Origin: Phycisphaerae bacterium
GTDB lineage: Bacteria > Planctomycetota > Phycisphaerae > Phycisphaerales > SM1A02
Assembly (NCBI GenBank): GCA_016873335.1
Contig: VGXN01000005.1
Location: 1 to 59,740, forward strand
DNA: 59,740 nucleotides
Direction of reading: 5' to 3'
Each line of letters starts with the position of its first letter. The first letter of the stretch is position 1. The notes under the pieces were generated by a model, which worked only from the letters and a program-made list of their open reading frames with translations, made no database searches and was not told the DNA's origin. The translations under genes were made by a program, and so were the position numbers. Of this stretch, positions 1-8,357 are shown one piece after another.

Positions 1-103
1 ACAACGCGATGGCGATGGCCTGAGCGCGTTCGGTTCCGCGGGTCCAGTTCAGCGCGGCTTCCAGAGCGCCGCGTCGAGAATGGACCAGAGATGGATGATC
101 CAT
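1..103 (-). CDS. possible partial gene running off the left edge
   Basis: An ATG at 103 opens a minus-strand frame that stays open for 34 codons to the window edge. It overlaps the end of the small membrane-protein gene in another frame. The visible C-terminal part (NWTRGTERAQAIAIAL) has ordinary, coding-like composition. There is no clear ribosome binding site, and the frame is too short to assign. It may equally be a chance frame. Confidence 0.2.
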   Translation of the reverse strand, partial: MDHPSLVHSRRGALEAALNWTRGTERAQAIAIAL

Positions 104-255
104 CCAAGCCAGATGAGCCAGAGCAAACCCGCTGCGACGAACATGATCACTGCGAGCAGGAGTCTCCCCTGCACCAGTTGCCCAAGCCCCGGGATGAAGA
201 AGCTGCAGACCGCCGCGATGACATTTCCTGCTGAGCCTTGTCCGCCGTTTGCCAT
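49..255 (-). CDS. small two-helix membrane protein
   Basis: This 68-residue protein has a polar N-terminus (MANGGQG) and two hydrophobic segments at about residues 10-27 and 30-56. Between them lies a PGLGQLVQGR turn like that of small TM2/DUF5683-type membrane proteins of unknown function. The start at 255 is chosen because GGAGG sits five bases upstream; a longer frame to 303 lacks such a site and adds a basic, non-conserved-looking extension. It follows the truncated photolyase-like pseudogene on the same strand. No enzymatic motif is visible. Confidence 0.7.
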   Translation of the reverse strand: MANGGQGSAGNVIAAVCSFFIPGLGQLVQGRLLLAVIMFVAAGLLWLIWLGWIIHLWSILDAALWKPR

Positions 256-305
256 GCCAACCTCCAGTGAACGAAGACTACCCCGCACCATCCGTTTCGT
301 CACCG

Positions 306-701
306 TCAGCGCGGTATCGCTTCAGACGGGCTGCCCCCCGCCCGCCCGAATCGCACGTGCACGCGCCACTCACCTGGCTGCACGACGAGCACCCGGGCGG
401 GTTTCCACTTCGCGATGGAACGCTCGAGCGCAGATCCGAGATCGATGCTGCCGTCGTCCGCATCCAGCGTTCGGTAGTCGACGTGGATTCCTTCCTTCTC
501 CAGTGCCAAGCGAAAGTGACGCATCGCGCTCAGAAAGAGCGCTGTACGCACTTTCGATGAACGCACATGCGTGCTCTCCCCCATCACCTCCGCCATCCAC
601 ACGCGATCGGCCGCAGCATCGAATCCGTCGAACGCCGCAGAGTCGCGGTTGAGTTGATCACCCAGACACACGATCAGGTTGCGTGTGCGCGTCTGCGGCA
701 T
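306..701 (-). pseudogene. truncated cryptochrome/deoxyribodipyrimidine photolyase-related protein (N-terminal fragment)
   Basis: The 131-residue product begins like the photolyase-related protein family (COG3046/DPRP): LIVCLGDQLNRDSAAFDGFD, then VWMAEV, ESTHVRSSK, ALFLSAMRHFR and LVVQPGEWRV. That family is about 500 residues, with an N-terminal alpha/beta domain followed by a large FAD-binding helical domain. Here homology-like sequence stops near residue 115 and the frame ends within about 16 more codons, after which an unrelated membrane-protein gene begins. I see no continuation in other frames. The FAD domain therefore appears deleted and the remnant cannot be a working photolyase. A TAGGCT hexamer overlapping the stop of the upstream transporter gene ends six bases before the ATG. 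Confidence 0.7.
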
Positions 702-710
702 GGAAGAAGC

Positions 711-1997
711 CTAGGCAGCACGCGAGCGAAGCAGCGGAATGCACAGGAGTCCAGGCACGCCCAGCAACACCGACCAGCCAAAGAACGGGCCGTAATCGAG
801 ATGGCGAAGCAGCACGCCACTGATACTGCCGCCGATGGCACCCCCCACCGCCATGAGCGCAGTCAAAAGCGCATACTGCGTCGCAGCGACGCGGCGCTCG
901 CAGAGCGACATCAGTGCGGCAACAAAGCCCGCACTGACCATCCCGCCGGCGAGACTCTCCACCATCACCACCGCCGTCAGCGCGGATAGCGGAGCAGGTA
1001 CGACAGCCCCACCCGAAATGCTCGCGCCTTGCCGCCATGCAAGCCACAGGAACCCCGCATTGCTCACGGCTTGCAAGACCCCGAAGGCCCACAGACACGG
1101 GCGAAGTCCGATGCGCCCTACCAGCCAACCGCCCGCCACTGCCCCCACAATCGTGACGCCGAATCCGAGCCCCTGCCGGATGAAGGCGAGATCCTGCAGC
1201 GAATGCCCCAGTCCCTTCAGCAGCAGCGGCTCGATCATCGCGTTCCCCACCTGGTCGGGCAACTTGAACGTCAGGACAAAGAGCAGCAGGATCGGCAAGC
1301 GCGTTCCCCACTGGGACGCGAACAGGGCGAGCGGCTCCCACAGTGCGGCGCCGAATCCGTGCGCGGGTCGGTCGCTTCGCTGCGGTTCTGCCGCCCACAG
1401 CGTCACGAAGGCACCAACCGCCGCGAGCGCGCACGCAGCCGACGCCGCGAACGTCCATCCCCACACGGGCGCTGCAGCAAGGACGGCAAGACCAAGCCCC
1501 GCCCAGGCAATCCGATACCCGCTCACGAAAAGCCCCGCACCCTTCCCGAAGGCCTCGCGAGGCAGCACATCGATCTGATACGCGCTCGCGGCAATGTCGA
1601 TGGTCGCGCTCGCGATCGCCGCCACGGCGAGCAGCGTCAGAAACACGCGCGCATCCCCTGGTCCGACCACACAAGCCCCAATCAGCAGCGCGGCTGCGAT
1701 GACATGTCCTGCGAAGAGCCAGCTTCTTCGCTGCCCCAGCGTGCCGCACAGTGGTGGGCGCACATGATCCACGAGCGGCGCCCACAGGAACTTCAACGCG
1801 TAGGGCAGTGAAAGCAGCGAGAGAAGTCCGATCGCCTCGATCGACCACTGCGCCGCTGTTGTCCACGTGCGCACGACCGACGTCAGCATCAGGTTTGGGA
1901 TTCCAGTGGAGAATCCAAGGACCGCGATGACAGCAAGCGTTGCGGCGCTCGCGCCTCCAACTGCGCCATCCTTGCGAACTCCGTCCGTGGAGATCAT
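711..1997 (-). CDS. AmpG-like MFS transporter
   Basis: This 428-residue polytopic inner-membrane protein has about 12 hydrophobic segments. AmpG/PAT-type signatures include LGFSTGIPNLMLTSVVRTW near the N-terminus, IGLLSLLSLPYALKFLWAPL with a following D (the loop 2-3 motif), LGQRRSW, and a conserved Asp/Tyr region DIAASAYQIDVL around 150. AmpG proteins import anhydro-muropeptides for cell-wall recycling; other PAT members carry acetyl-CoA, so the substrate is inferred only. It is divergent from the Rrf2-type regulator. A TAGCCT hexamer lies ten bases before the ATG and there is no Shine-Dalgarno site. The pseudogene downstream could be co-transcribed. Confidence 0.75.
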   Translation of the reverse strand: MISTDGVRKDGAVGGASAATLAVIAVLGFSTGIPNLMLTSVVRTWTTAAQWSIEAIGLLSLLSLPYALKFLWAPLVDHVRPPLCGTLGQRRSWLFAGHVIAAALLIGACVVGPGDARVFLTLLAVAAIASATIDIAASAYQIDVLPREAFGKGAGLFVSGYRIAWAGLGLAVLAAAPVWGWTFAASAACALAAVGAFVTLWAAEPQRSDRPAHGFGAALWEPLALFASQWGTRLPILLLFVLTFKLPDQVGNAMIEPLLLKGLGHSLQDLAFIRQGLGFGVTIVGAVAGGWLVGRIGLRPCLWAFGVLQAVSNAGFLWLAWRQGASISGGAVVPAPLSALTAVVMVESLAGGMVSAGFVAALMSLCERRVAATQYALLTALMAVGGAIGGSISGVLLRHLDYGPFFGWSVLLGVPGLLCIPLLRSRAA

Positions 1998-2007
1998 CCT
2001 GCGGTGC

Positions 2008-2063
2008 AGGCTAGACGCAACACAGCCGCGGTGCGGACCACGTGAGGTGTCATCGGATACTCT
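2008..2063. promoter_or_regulatory. divergent promoter region between the MFS and Rrf2-type genes
   Basis: Two outward-facing -10-like hexamers lie in a 73-base intergenic region: TAGCCT on the minus strand (2013-2008), ten bases before the MFS ATG, and TACTCT on the plus strand (2058-2063), seven bases before the GTG of the regulator. Neither gene has a Shine-Dalgarno sequence, consistent with leaderless or near-leaderless transcripts. Clear -35 elements are not visible. Confidence 0.45.
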
Positions 2064-2070
2064 GCGCCCT

Positions 2071-2574
2071 GTGTACGGAAAGCACGCCGAGTGCGCGATT
2101 GCAGTGCTGAGCCGGCTCGCCGAACTCTACGACGATGGCACGACAAAGCTCGACGCAAGGGAGATCGCAAAGGTTCGCAACCTGCAAGCGCCGTTCGTTG
2201 CAAAGGTCTTGACGTCGCTCGCCCATGCCGGATTGGTCAAGGGCTTTCGTGGACCCACGGGCGGCTTTGTGCTCGCGCGCCATCCGCGTTCGATCACCCT
2301 GCGCGAGGTCTATGACCTGTTCGAGAGAACGGATACGAGCCTCAATTGCCCATTCGGCGGTGGTGTCTGCGGTGCGGGCGACCCATGCCCGCTCCACGAT
2401 GTGCTCGTGCAGGTCCAGCGGGACATCGATCGATGTCTTGAGACCAACTTCGACTGTTTCCGCGTGGCGTATCAGGAACTTGGGCACCGCGCCACCGAGC
2501 ATCCGCGCATTCCGCGGGCAGGACCGCGCACAACATTTCGTGCTCGAAGCACAGGCTCCTCCAAGCGCTTGTGA
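2071..2574 (+). CDS. Rrf2-family transcriptional regulator with a likely Fe-S cluster
   Basis: The 167-residue protein has the Rrf2 layout. An N-terminal winged helix (residues 1-80) includes a recognition helix QAPFVAKVLTSLAHAGLV and the wing G-x-x-G-G-F (RGPTGGFVLAR). Three cysteines follow at about 93, 100 and 106 (C-x6-C-x5-C), close to the cluster ligands of IscR and NsrR. Family knowledge makes it a redox, iron or NO sensor; which cluster it holds cannot be read. A GTG start at 2071 matches the usual family N-terminus (YGKHAECAI); an open frame extends upstream to 1867 but overlaps the divergent gene and looks non-coding. TACTCT ends seven bases before the GTG. The last 25 residues are basic and probably disordered. 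Confidence 0.85.
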   Translation: MYGKHAECAIAVLSRLAELYDDGTTKLDAREIAKVRNLQAPFVAKVLTSLAHAGLVKGFRGPTGGFVLARHPRSITLREVYDLFERTDTSLNCPFGGGVCGAGDPCPLHDVLVQVQRDIDRCLETNFDCFRVAYQELGHRATEHPRIPRAGPRTTFRARSTGSSKRL

Positions 2575-2589
2575 GCCGCGCGACGGCGA

Positions 2590-4068
2590 TCACAACAGCA
2601 GCAGGCAGGCGACTGTGATGATGATCGCCGCACAGATGTTCAACTGAATCCCGACCCGCATCATGTGTCCGATGGGCAACTTGCCCGTCGAGAACACCAT
2701 CGCGTTGGGCGCCGTGCCGACCGGGAGTGCGAACGCGAGGCTTGCAGCGAGCGCTGCCGCGACCACCATTTGATCGGCGGGCATGCCAAGTCCAACCGCC
2801 AGTGGCCCCACAATTGGAACAGCCGTCGCGGTCAGTGCAGTGTTGGAAGCGACCTCACTGGCGATGAGAAGCGTCGACACGAGGAGGAGCAGAATCGCCC
2901 ATGGCGGCAATGCCACGAGCGACGACGCGCTCTGCGCGATGGACTGTGACACGCCGGTTCGGTCCATCGCATCGGCGAGGGAGAGCCCCCCACCAAAGAG
3001 AATGAAGACCCCCCACGGCAATCTCCCAAGCATCTGCACTGGAACAATCCGTGTTCCCGAAGTTCCCGGTTCAGGGAGAGCAAGCAGCAGAATCGCCGCA
3101 AGCACCGCGACCGCCCCATCGGTGAGCGGCGGCATCGGCACGCCAGCCGCGCGCGCCAACGGAACGCCGATCCATCCGAGGAGCGCCACCAGGAAGACCG
3201 CGAGCGTGATCCATCCACCCCGACTGATTCGGTCCTGAACAGGCTGTCGTCCACCGATCGATGCGGGCGCGAGACCTCGCACTGGAAGATTCGCCCGAAG
3301 CACGAGTGCCGCGGCAACGAGTGTCGCAACTCCGACAGGCGCACCGAAGGACACCCACCGAACAAAGTCCACCCCACGCGTATCGGGATGATCTTGCGCG
3401 TATCGGTTGATCCACTCGGCTGCGATTGGATTGGGCGGGCTGCCGAGGACCGTCATCACACCGCCAATCGTCGCACCATAGGCAACCGCCAACAGCAGAC
3501 CACTTCCAAAGTTTCGCAGTGCAGGGGCAGTCGGTGGCAATGAGGCGTTGCCACGCTCAACGGCAGCAATCGTCGCGAGCACCATCGGCAGCAGCATGGC
3601 AACCGTAGCCGTGTTCGAAACGAAGGCGCTCACGAGAGCGGACACACAGAGAAACCCAAGCATGAGTCCGGGCGGCGATGGGCCGACAACCGCGATGACC
3701 GACCGCAGCAGCCGTGCCGCGATCCCATGCCGCTCCAATGCCAGCGAAAGCACGCATCCGCCTGCAAAGAGGAATATCAACTCGTTTGCGTAGGGCGCCA
3801 GCACCGCATTGCCCTTGCCTGCCCCGATCAGTGGCAGCACCACAACTGGGAGCAGACTGGTGACTGCAAGGTCCACGGGTTGAAGCGCCCACCAAAGAGC
3901 CATCCACCCAAGCAGCCCAATCGTGCCCGCCGCTGGTTCCGTGAAGTCCCCGAACCCACCGAAGTGCGGGTGGAACAGAAACCACAGCAGCGCGCCAACC
4001 ATCGGCCCTGCGGCGGCGGTCCACAACCTTCCGGAACGCCCTCGAAGTTCGGCGGCATTCGTCGCCAT
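2590..4068 (-). CDS. DASS/SLC13-family anion (dicarboxylate/sulfate) symporter
   Basis: This 492-residue protein has about 12 hydrophobic segments. It carries the two SNT signature motifs of the divalent anion:sodium symporter fold: SNTATVAMLLP at about 151 and SNTALTATAVP at about 408. The conserved end LPVGTAPNAMVFSTGKL is also present. Family members import C4-dicarboxylates, citrate, sulfate or phosphate with sodium; the substrate here is not determined. The ATG at 4068 shares its A with the TGA of the upstream glycosyltransferase gene (TGATG) and has GGAG about ten bases upstream, so translational coupling is likely. A start at 4110 is possible but less attractive. It is the third gene of the MntR-like operon. 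Confidence 0.85.
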   Translation of the reverse strand: MATNAAELRGRSGRLWTAAAGPMVGALLWFLFHPHFGGFGDFTEPAAGTIGLLGWMALWWALQPVDLAVTSLLPVVVLPLIGAGKGNAVLAPYANELIFLFAGGCVLSLALERHGIAARLLRSVIAVVGPSPPGLMLGFLCVSALVSAFVSNTATVAMLLPMVLATIAAVERGNASLPPTAPALRNFGSGLLLAVAYGATIGGVMTVLGSPPNPIAAEWINRYAQDHPDTRGVDFVRWVSFGAPVGVATLVAAALVLRANLPVRGLAPASIGGRQPVQDRISRGGWITLAVFLVALLGWIGVPLARAAGVPMPPLTDGAVAVLAAILLLALPEPGTSGTRIVPVQMLGRLPWGVFILFGGGLSLADAMDRTGVSQSIAQSASSLVALPPWAILLLLVSTLLIASEVASNTALTATAVPIVGPLAVGLGMPADQMVVAAALAASLAFALPVGTAPNAMVFSTGKLPIGHMMRVGIQLNICAAIIITVACLLLL

Positions 4069-5825
4069 CACGCCGATGCTCCGCGCACTGCCTTGCATGC
4101 CATCCGCCATGCCTCGCGAACAAGTTTCTGCCAGCGCGCGGAATACGCGGTTCCATCGCAGAGCGCGCTCGCCGCCATCTCCGACCGAAGTGAGGTCCGC
4201 CTATGCGCGAGCAGTGCCGAGTCCTGCGCGAGACCTGCCGCAATCGCGACGAAGGCATCGTCGCCCTCCGCCGCCCATTCCGCATGCCCAACCGCAGAGA
4301 GCAGCGACGCGCCAACGCGCGCCGCATGCCGATCACCCACGCGAGTCACCACTGGAACGCCCATCCACAGTGCCTCGCATGTTGTCGTCGTGCCGTTGTA
4401 CGGCATCGTGTCAAGCGCCACATGGACACGTCCGTACAGCGCGAGATGCTCCTGCTGGGTCGGCAGATGGGTGACAATCTCCAATCGGTCGAGCGGAACG
4501 CCGTGCCGAACAAAGCGCTCTCGCAGAGGACTGACCACACTCTGATCCGACAGGAACCTGCTTTTGACAAGCAGCCGTGCATTGGGGACCGCGTTCAGGA
4601 CGCGCCCCCACAGTGCCATGCAGGAATCAGAAATCTTGGAGGCGAGATTGAACGACCCGAAGGTGATCGGACCGCTCGGTACGCGAGCAGGCGAAGGCAT
4701 CTCCGCGTGGGGCGTGTAGCAGAGAAAGCAGGGATCGATGCGCACGAGCTGCTCGCTGCAGGCCCCGTCGCTGCCGATTGGATCCGTGATCGAGTCCACC
4801 ACACGGATCGCAACGCCGGGATGTCCCGTGGTGTTGGGATAGCCAATCGCAGAGATCGTGACCGCTGCAGGCGGTCGGTCGAAGACCGCCATCCTGCCCC
4901 CCGCCGTGTGCCCGCCAAGCTCAATCAACACATCCACACCGTCTGCCGCGATGCGCGTGCTGATCGCCGCATCATTCATCATGCCGACCTCCGCCCATGC
5001 ATCTGCATGCGCACGGAAGTGCCGCGCGCCCGCATCATCGGCACCAGCATCGAGCAGCGAGTACACAGACAACGTCCAGTCCGATGGCTTTGCGTCAAAG
5101 AGTGCGACCACGAAGCGCGCCACGGGGTGCGCACGCAAGTCGGCGCTCAGCAGACCGACATGCAGCGGTCGCTCGGGGTTTGGGTCGTGTGGCGCTGGCA
5201 TGCGAAGCGGCTGAACGCACCCGCGGTACTTCAGGTGTTCGGTCGCAACTTCCGCCGCGGGCAGTTCCGCGTAGTTGGTGAGCATCAGCAGCGTCGTGCG
5301 GATACCTGCATCGTCCACGTGATCATCCGCAAGTGCACGGATCAGTTCGATCGCTTCCGACAACCGACCCGTCGCTTCAAGCAGCCCGCCGAGATTCCGG
5401 GTCAACTCAGGCCAACCTGGCTTTGCTGCGAGTCCTGCCCGCGCCGCGGCGATGCCTGCGGCGATGTCATCGAGTTGATTGCACGCAATGGTGAGCCCCA
5501 TGTAGGACAGCGGATACTTGGGATCAAGCCGAACGGCCTCCTCGAAGTGGGCGCGTGCCTCACGAAAGCGGCGTACCTGCATCAATGCACTGCCAAGATT
5601 GCTTCGGTAGGCGGGTGAATCGGGGACCGCCCGCACCGAGCGCTCAAGATGATGAATGCCCTGGGCATGCTGCCCGCTCTCCACGAGCGCAAGTCCAAGC
5701 GCATGCACCGCAGCCACATCGCGCGCGTCGCGCTGGACAAGAAGGCGCAGGGCGGCAATCGCCTGCGCAGAACGCCCCGCATGGAGGTCCTCAAACGCCC
5801 TTTGAATCACGGCGGGCGATGCCAT
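4068..5825 (-). CDS. TPR protein with O-GlcNAc transferase (GT41)-like catalytic domain
   Basis: The 585-residue protein combines about four tetratricopeptide repeats (residues 5-175) with a GT41/SPINDLY-type catalytic region (about 220-585). Visible signatures are LLSADLRAHPVARF (225-238, including the conserved His), ELGGHTAG (302-309), YPNTTG (329-334), FGSFN..K (389-397, the conserved Lys), YNGTTTTCEALWMG (476-489) and RVGASLL (503-509). Family members move a sugar from a nucleotide-sugar donor to Ser/Thr of proteins, or to Asn in bacterial relatives; the acceptor here is unknown. No signal peptide is seen, so the cytoplasm is likely. It overlaps its neighbours at both ends by TGATG junctions, so it should be made with the MntR-like repressor and the DASS symporter, an unusual pairing. 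Confidence 0.85.
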   Translation of the reverse strand: MASPAVIQRAFEDLHAGRSAQAIAALRLLVQRDARDVAAVHALGLALVESGQHAQGIHHLERSVRAVPDSPAYRSNLGSALMQVRRFREARAHFEEAVRLDPKYPLSYMGLTIACNQLDDIAAGIAAARAGLAAKPGWPELTRNLGGLLEATGRLSEAIELIRALADDHVDDAGIRTTLLMLTNYAELPAAEVATEHLKYRGCVQPLRMPAPHDPNPERPLHVGLLSADLRAHPVARFVVALFDAKPSDWTLSVYSLLDAGADDAGARHFRAHADAWAEVGMMNDAAISTRIAADGVDVLIELGGHTAGGRMAVFDRPPAAVTISAIGYPNTTGHPGVAIRVVDSITDPIGSDGACSEQLVRIDPCFLCYTPHAEMPSPARVPSGPITFGSFNLASKISDSCMALWGRVLNAVPNARLLVKSRFLSDQSVVSPLRERFVRHGVPLDRLEIVTHLPTQQEHLALYGRVHVALDTMPYNGTTTTCEALWMGVPVVTRVGDRHAARVGASLLSAVGHAEWAAEGDDAFVAIAAGLAQDSALLAHRRTSLRSEMAASALCDGTAYSARWQKLVREAWRMACKAVRGASA

Positions 5826-6547
5826 CAGGCCGCCCCAACCTTCCTCGCTGGCGCACGGTCCTGCGATACTCGAGCGGCTGGCCTTCGCTTCACGTTCACC
5901 TCCACGGCCGTGACGAGTCGCGCCATGCTTCGCCGAACGCGGATTGGCGCATTCCGTCCGATGCGCAACTGCACGCCACCCACACCCGATGCTGCCTGCA
6001 TCACCACAAGCGACGCACCCGGCCGCAGTCCGCAGCGTGCCGCTTTGCGCAGGAACTGCGGCGACTGATGCATCACACGCGCAACCCTCGCCGCGGTACC
6101 CGTCGGCAGACAGTCAAGGGGAACCCCCTGCACGGCGCGAATGCGCCCTCGTGCACTTGGGATTGGATCGCCATGCGGATCCTGCGACGGATGCCCGAGC
6201 AGCGCATCGAGCCGTTCGAGCACCCGCGGCGAAAGCGCGTGTTCGAGCCGTTCCGCTTCCGCATGCACCTCCGACCAGTCGAGCCCGATGAAACGGACGA
6301 GAAAGCACTCAATGATGCGGTGGCGGCGAAGGACATCGAGCGCCTTGCGACGCCCTTGGGTTGTCAGCGCAATGCTGCCATAACGCGGCGCCCGAAGCAG
6401 TCCGCGCCGTGCCAGCCGCTGCACCATGGATGTGACAGTCCCCTTCGTCAGCCCAAGTTCTTGGGCAAGACGCGCGACGCCAACCTCGCCCGTTCGGCTG
6501 AGGGACTCCACGGCCTTCAGATAGTTCTCCACGGTCTCGGTTGCCAC
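5825..6547 (-). CDS. mntR: MntR/DtxR-family metal-dependent repressor
   Basis: The 240-residue protein has an N-terminal winged helix (1-65), a DtxR-type dimerisation/metal-binding domain (70-140) and a C-terminal FeoA/SH3-like domain (about 150-225). Metal ligands match MntR rather than DtxR in part: H76, E80, H95, E99 (Cys in DtxR), E102 and H103. The MntR positions D8 and E11 are Asn and Lys here, so the second site is altered. It probably represses the divergent Nramp gene when Mn2+ (or Fe2+) is plentiful, binding the inverted repeat at 6591-6610. The start is GTG, with TACCCT ending six bases upstream and no Shine-Dalgarno site. Its TGA overlaps the ATG of the glycosyltransferase. Confidence 0.85.
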   Translation of the reverse strand: MATETVENYLKAVESLSRTGEVGVARLAQELGLTKGTVTSMVQRLARRGLLRAPRYGSIALTTQGRRKALDVLRRHRIIECFLVRFIGLDWSEVHAEAERLEHALSPRVLERLDALLGHPSQDPHGDPIPSARGRIRAVQGVPLDCLPTGTAARVARVMHQSPQFLRKAARCGLRPGASLVVMQAASGVGGVQLRIGRNAPIRVRRSMARLVTAVEVNVKRRPAARVSQDRAPARKVGAA

Positions 6548-6590
6548 AGCGAGAGGGTACCGCCACGGTGCGATGGCATGGATGTTGCCT

Positions 6591-6610
6591 GAGTTTGACT
6601 CATCAAACTC
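6591..6610. promoter_or_regulatory. perfect inverted-repeat operator, probably for the MntR-like repressor
   Basis: GAGTTTGA and TCAAACTC form perfect 8-base arms around a CTCA spacer. The site lies between the divergent repressor and transporter genes, and its left arm and spacer contain the TTGACT that fits as the -35 of the Nramp promoter. Size and symmetry resemble known MntR/DtxR boxes. Binding would block the transporter promoter, and possibly also that of the repressor 32 bases away. Confidence 0.7.
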
Positions 6611-6622
6611 TGTTGGTACTCT
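6595..6622 (+). promoter_or_regulatory. mntH promoter, probably leaderless
   Basis: TTGACT (6595-6600) and TACTCT (6617-6622) are separated by 16 bases. The ATG begins seven bases after the -10 element, about where transcription would start, so the mRNA is predicted to have essentially no leader. No Shine-Dalgarno sequence is present. Confidence 0.6.
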
Positions 6623-6628
6623 GTCTCC

Positions 6629-7975
6629 ATGGACCGCGACAGGCAGCCCACGGCGCCAACGGCAGGCTGGCGGCGTGCACGACGACAGCTGTCACTTCCA
6701 GAGGTGCATGCATCCATTCGGGTGCCGACTGGTCCGATCCGTTTGCGCACATGGTTGGCGTTCATCGGTCCGGGGCTGATGGTGGCGGTGGGCTACATGG
6801 ACCCAGGCAACTGGGCGACCGATATCGCCGGCGGTGCCCGCTTTGGTTATGCGCTGCTCTGCGTTGTGCTGCTTTCAAACCTGATGGCGATCCTGCTGCA
6901 GCATCTCGCGGTGAAGTTGGGAGTTGTTGCCGAACGTGATCTCGCCCAGGCGTGCCGCGATCACTTCGGACCTCGCGCGAACTTCATCCTCTGGATCCTC
7001 TGTGAAGTCGCGATCGCCGCCTGTGATCTTGCGGAAGTCATCGGCTCGGCCATTGCCCTCAATCTTCTCTTTGGCATTCCACTCGTGTGGGGCGTCGTCA
7101 TCACTGCAGCGGATGTGCTCTTGATTCTGATCCTCCAAGCACGCGGCTGGCGCGTGCTCGAAGCGGTTGTTGCTGCCATGGTTCTGCTGATCGGCGCTTG
7201 CTTCGCGTACGAGATCGTCGCGGCGCGCCCTGATCTCCCGGGCATGCTGCGCGGATTGATGCCGCGCACCGAAGTCGTCGTGAATCCCGAGATGCTTTAC
7301 ATCGCCATCGGGATTCTGGGGGCGACCGTTATGCCCCACAATCTGTACCTGCACTCGGCGATCGTCCAGACGCGCGCCTACCCACGCACCGAAGATGGAA
7401 AGCGCCTCGCCGTTCGCCTCGCGACCTTCGACTCCACGGCGGCGCTGCTCTTTGCGTTCTTCATCAACGCTGCGATCCTTGTGCTCGCGGCGGCCACGTT
7501 CCACAACTCTGGCCACGACGATGTCGCCGGCATCGAGGATGCGTACACCTTGCTCACGCCGCTGCTTGGCGCGCCGCTTGCGAGCACACTCTTTGCCGTC
7601 GCACTGCTCGCTTCAGGGCAGAACTCCACGTTGACCGGAACACTCGCCGGGCAAATCGTGATGGAGGGATTCCTCGACATTCGACTGCCGCCGTGGTTGC
7701 GCCGACTCATCACGCGACTGATCGCCATCGTGCCAGCCGTCATCGTTGCTGCGCTCTACGGCGCAAGTGGCGTGAACGACCTGCTCATTCTCAGCCAAGT
7801 CATCCTGTCGCTTCAGTTGTCGTTTGCGGTTGTTCCGCTCGTGTGGTTCACGGGCAGCCGCAGCAAGATGGGAACCTTCGTGAACACCCCGCTTCTCTCG
7901 GGAATCGCATGGTTCGTCACGGCGGGCATCGTTCTGCTGAACGGCTACCTCCTGCTGCAGATTGTCGTGGGCTGA
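6629..7975 (+). CDS. mntH: Nramp-family Mn2+/Fe2+ transporter
   Basis: This 448-residue inner-membrane protein has about 11 transmembrane segments and couples proton entry to uptake of manganese or ferrous iron. The metal-site motifs are intact: DPGN at 58-61 in the first helix, and A232..M235-P-H in the sixth ([12 protein letters not shown]), matching the Asp, Asn, Ala and Met ligands of the family. The N-terminal 40 residues are basic and cytosolic. It stands alone on the plus strand, facing the MntR-like gene across the 8-4-8 inverted repeat, so metal-dependent repression is a safe inference. Confidence 0.93.
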   Translation: MDRDRQPTAPTAGWRRARRQLSLPEVHASIRVPTGPIRLRTWLAFIGPGLMVAVGYMDPGNWATDIAGGARFGYALLCVVLLSNLMAILLQHLAVKLGVVAERDLAQACRDHFGPRANFILWILCEVAIAACDLAEVIGSAIALNLLFGIPLVWGVVITAADVLLILILQARGWRVLEAVVAAMVLLIGACFAYEIVAARPDLPGMLRGLMPRTEVVVNPEMLYIAIGILGATVMPHNLYLHSAIVQTRAYPRTEDGKRLAVRLATFDSTAALLFAFFINAAILVLAAATFHNSGHDDVAGIEDAYTLLTPLLGAPLASTLFAVALLASGQNSTLTGTLAGQIVMEGFLDIRLPPWLRRLITRLIAIVPAVIVAALYGASGVNDLLILSQVILSLQLSFAVVPLVWFTGSRSKMGTFVNTPLLSGIAWFVTAGIVLLNGYLLLQIVVG

Positions 7976-8011
7976 CAGGGTGGAGAGCGCTGCGGTAGGC
8001 TCTTGCGAACT

Positions 8012-8284
8012 ATGTCCGACCAAGCACAAAACACCCTCCGCCAGATCTTTGCCCATCCGACCTCGCACAACATCCACTGGCGGGATGTGGTGCACATGTT
8101 CGAGGGACTGGGTGGCACGACGGAGGAGACCAAGAAGGAACACCTGAAGGTGAGGTTGCGCGGAAAGGAGATGACCTTCCGTGCTCCACACCACGGTCAC
8201 CACTCGCTCGATGACAATTCGGAGATCGGACACATCCGACGCTTCCTCCGAGAGTGCGGACTCGAGCCCGCGAAGGAACACTGA
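8012..8284 (+). CDS. small conserved protein, possibly HicA-like fold
   Basis: The 90-residue product contains IFAHPTSHNIHWRDVVHMFE, a Lys/Arg-rich beta segment (HLKVRLRGKEMTFRAP), a His-rich stretch (HHGHHS) and a C-terminal helix IGHIRRFLREC. I recall similar small proteins of unknown function in many bacteria. The alpha-beta-beta-beta-alpha pattern resembles the double-stranded-RNA-binding-like fold of HicA toxins, but no partner antitoxin gene is adjacent, so a toxin role is not claimed. The ATG at 8012 is preferred over TTG at 8003. TAGGCT ends ten bases before it, with CTGACA 18 bases further upstream, overlapping the end of the Nramp gene. Confidence 0.7.
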   Translation: MSDQAQNTLRQIFAHPTSHNIHWRDVVHMFEGLGGTTEETKKEHLKVRLRGKEMTFRAPHHGHHSLDDNSEIGHIRRFLRECGLEPAKEH

Positions 8285-8357
8285 TCCCTTCGCGGCCGCG
8301 GGCGGTCACACCACAACTTCGGCATTCCGACCGGGCTCGAGATGCCACCGCCGCTCG

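Noticed and set aside
658-1866. Long minus-strand frame opposite/alongside the MFS gene
   Set aside because: It is a different frame of the same strand as the AmpG-like gene, with Arg/Cys-rich composition typical of shadows in GC-rich DNA.
4203-5618. 471-residue plus-strand frame across the GT41 gene
   Set aside because: Antisense to a gene with clear GT41 motifs; Arg/His-rich shadow.
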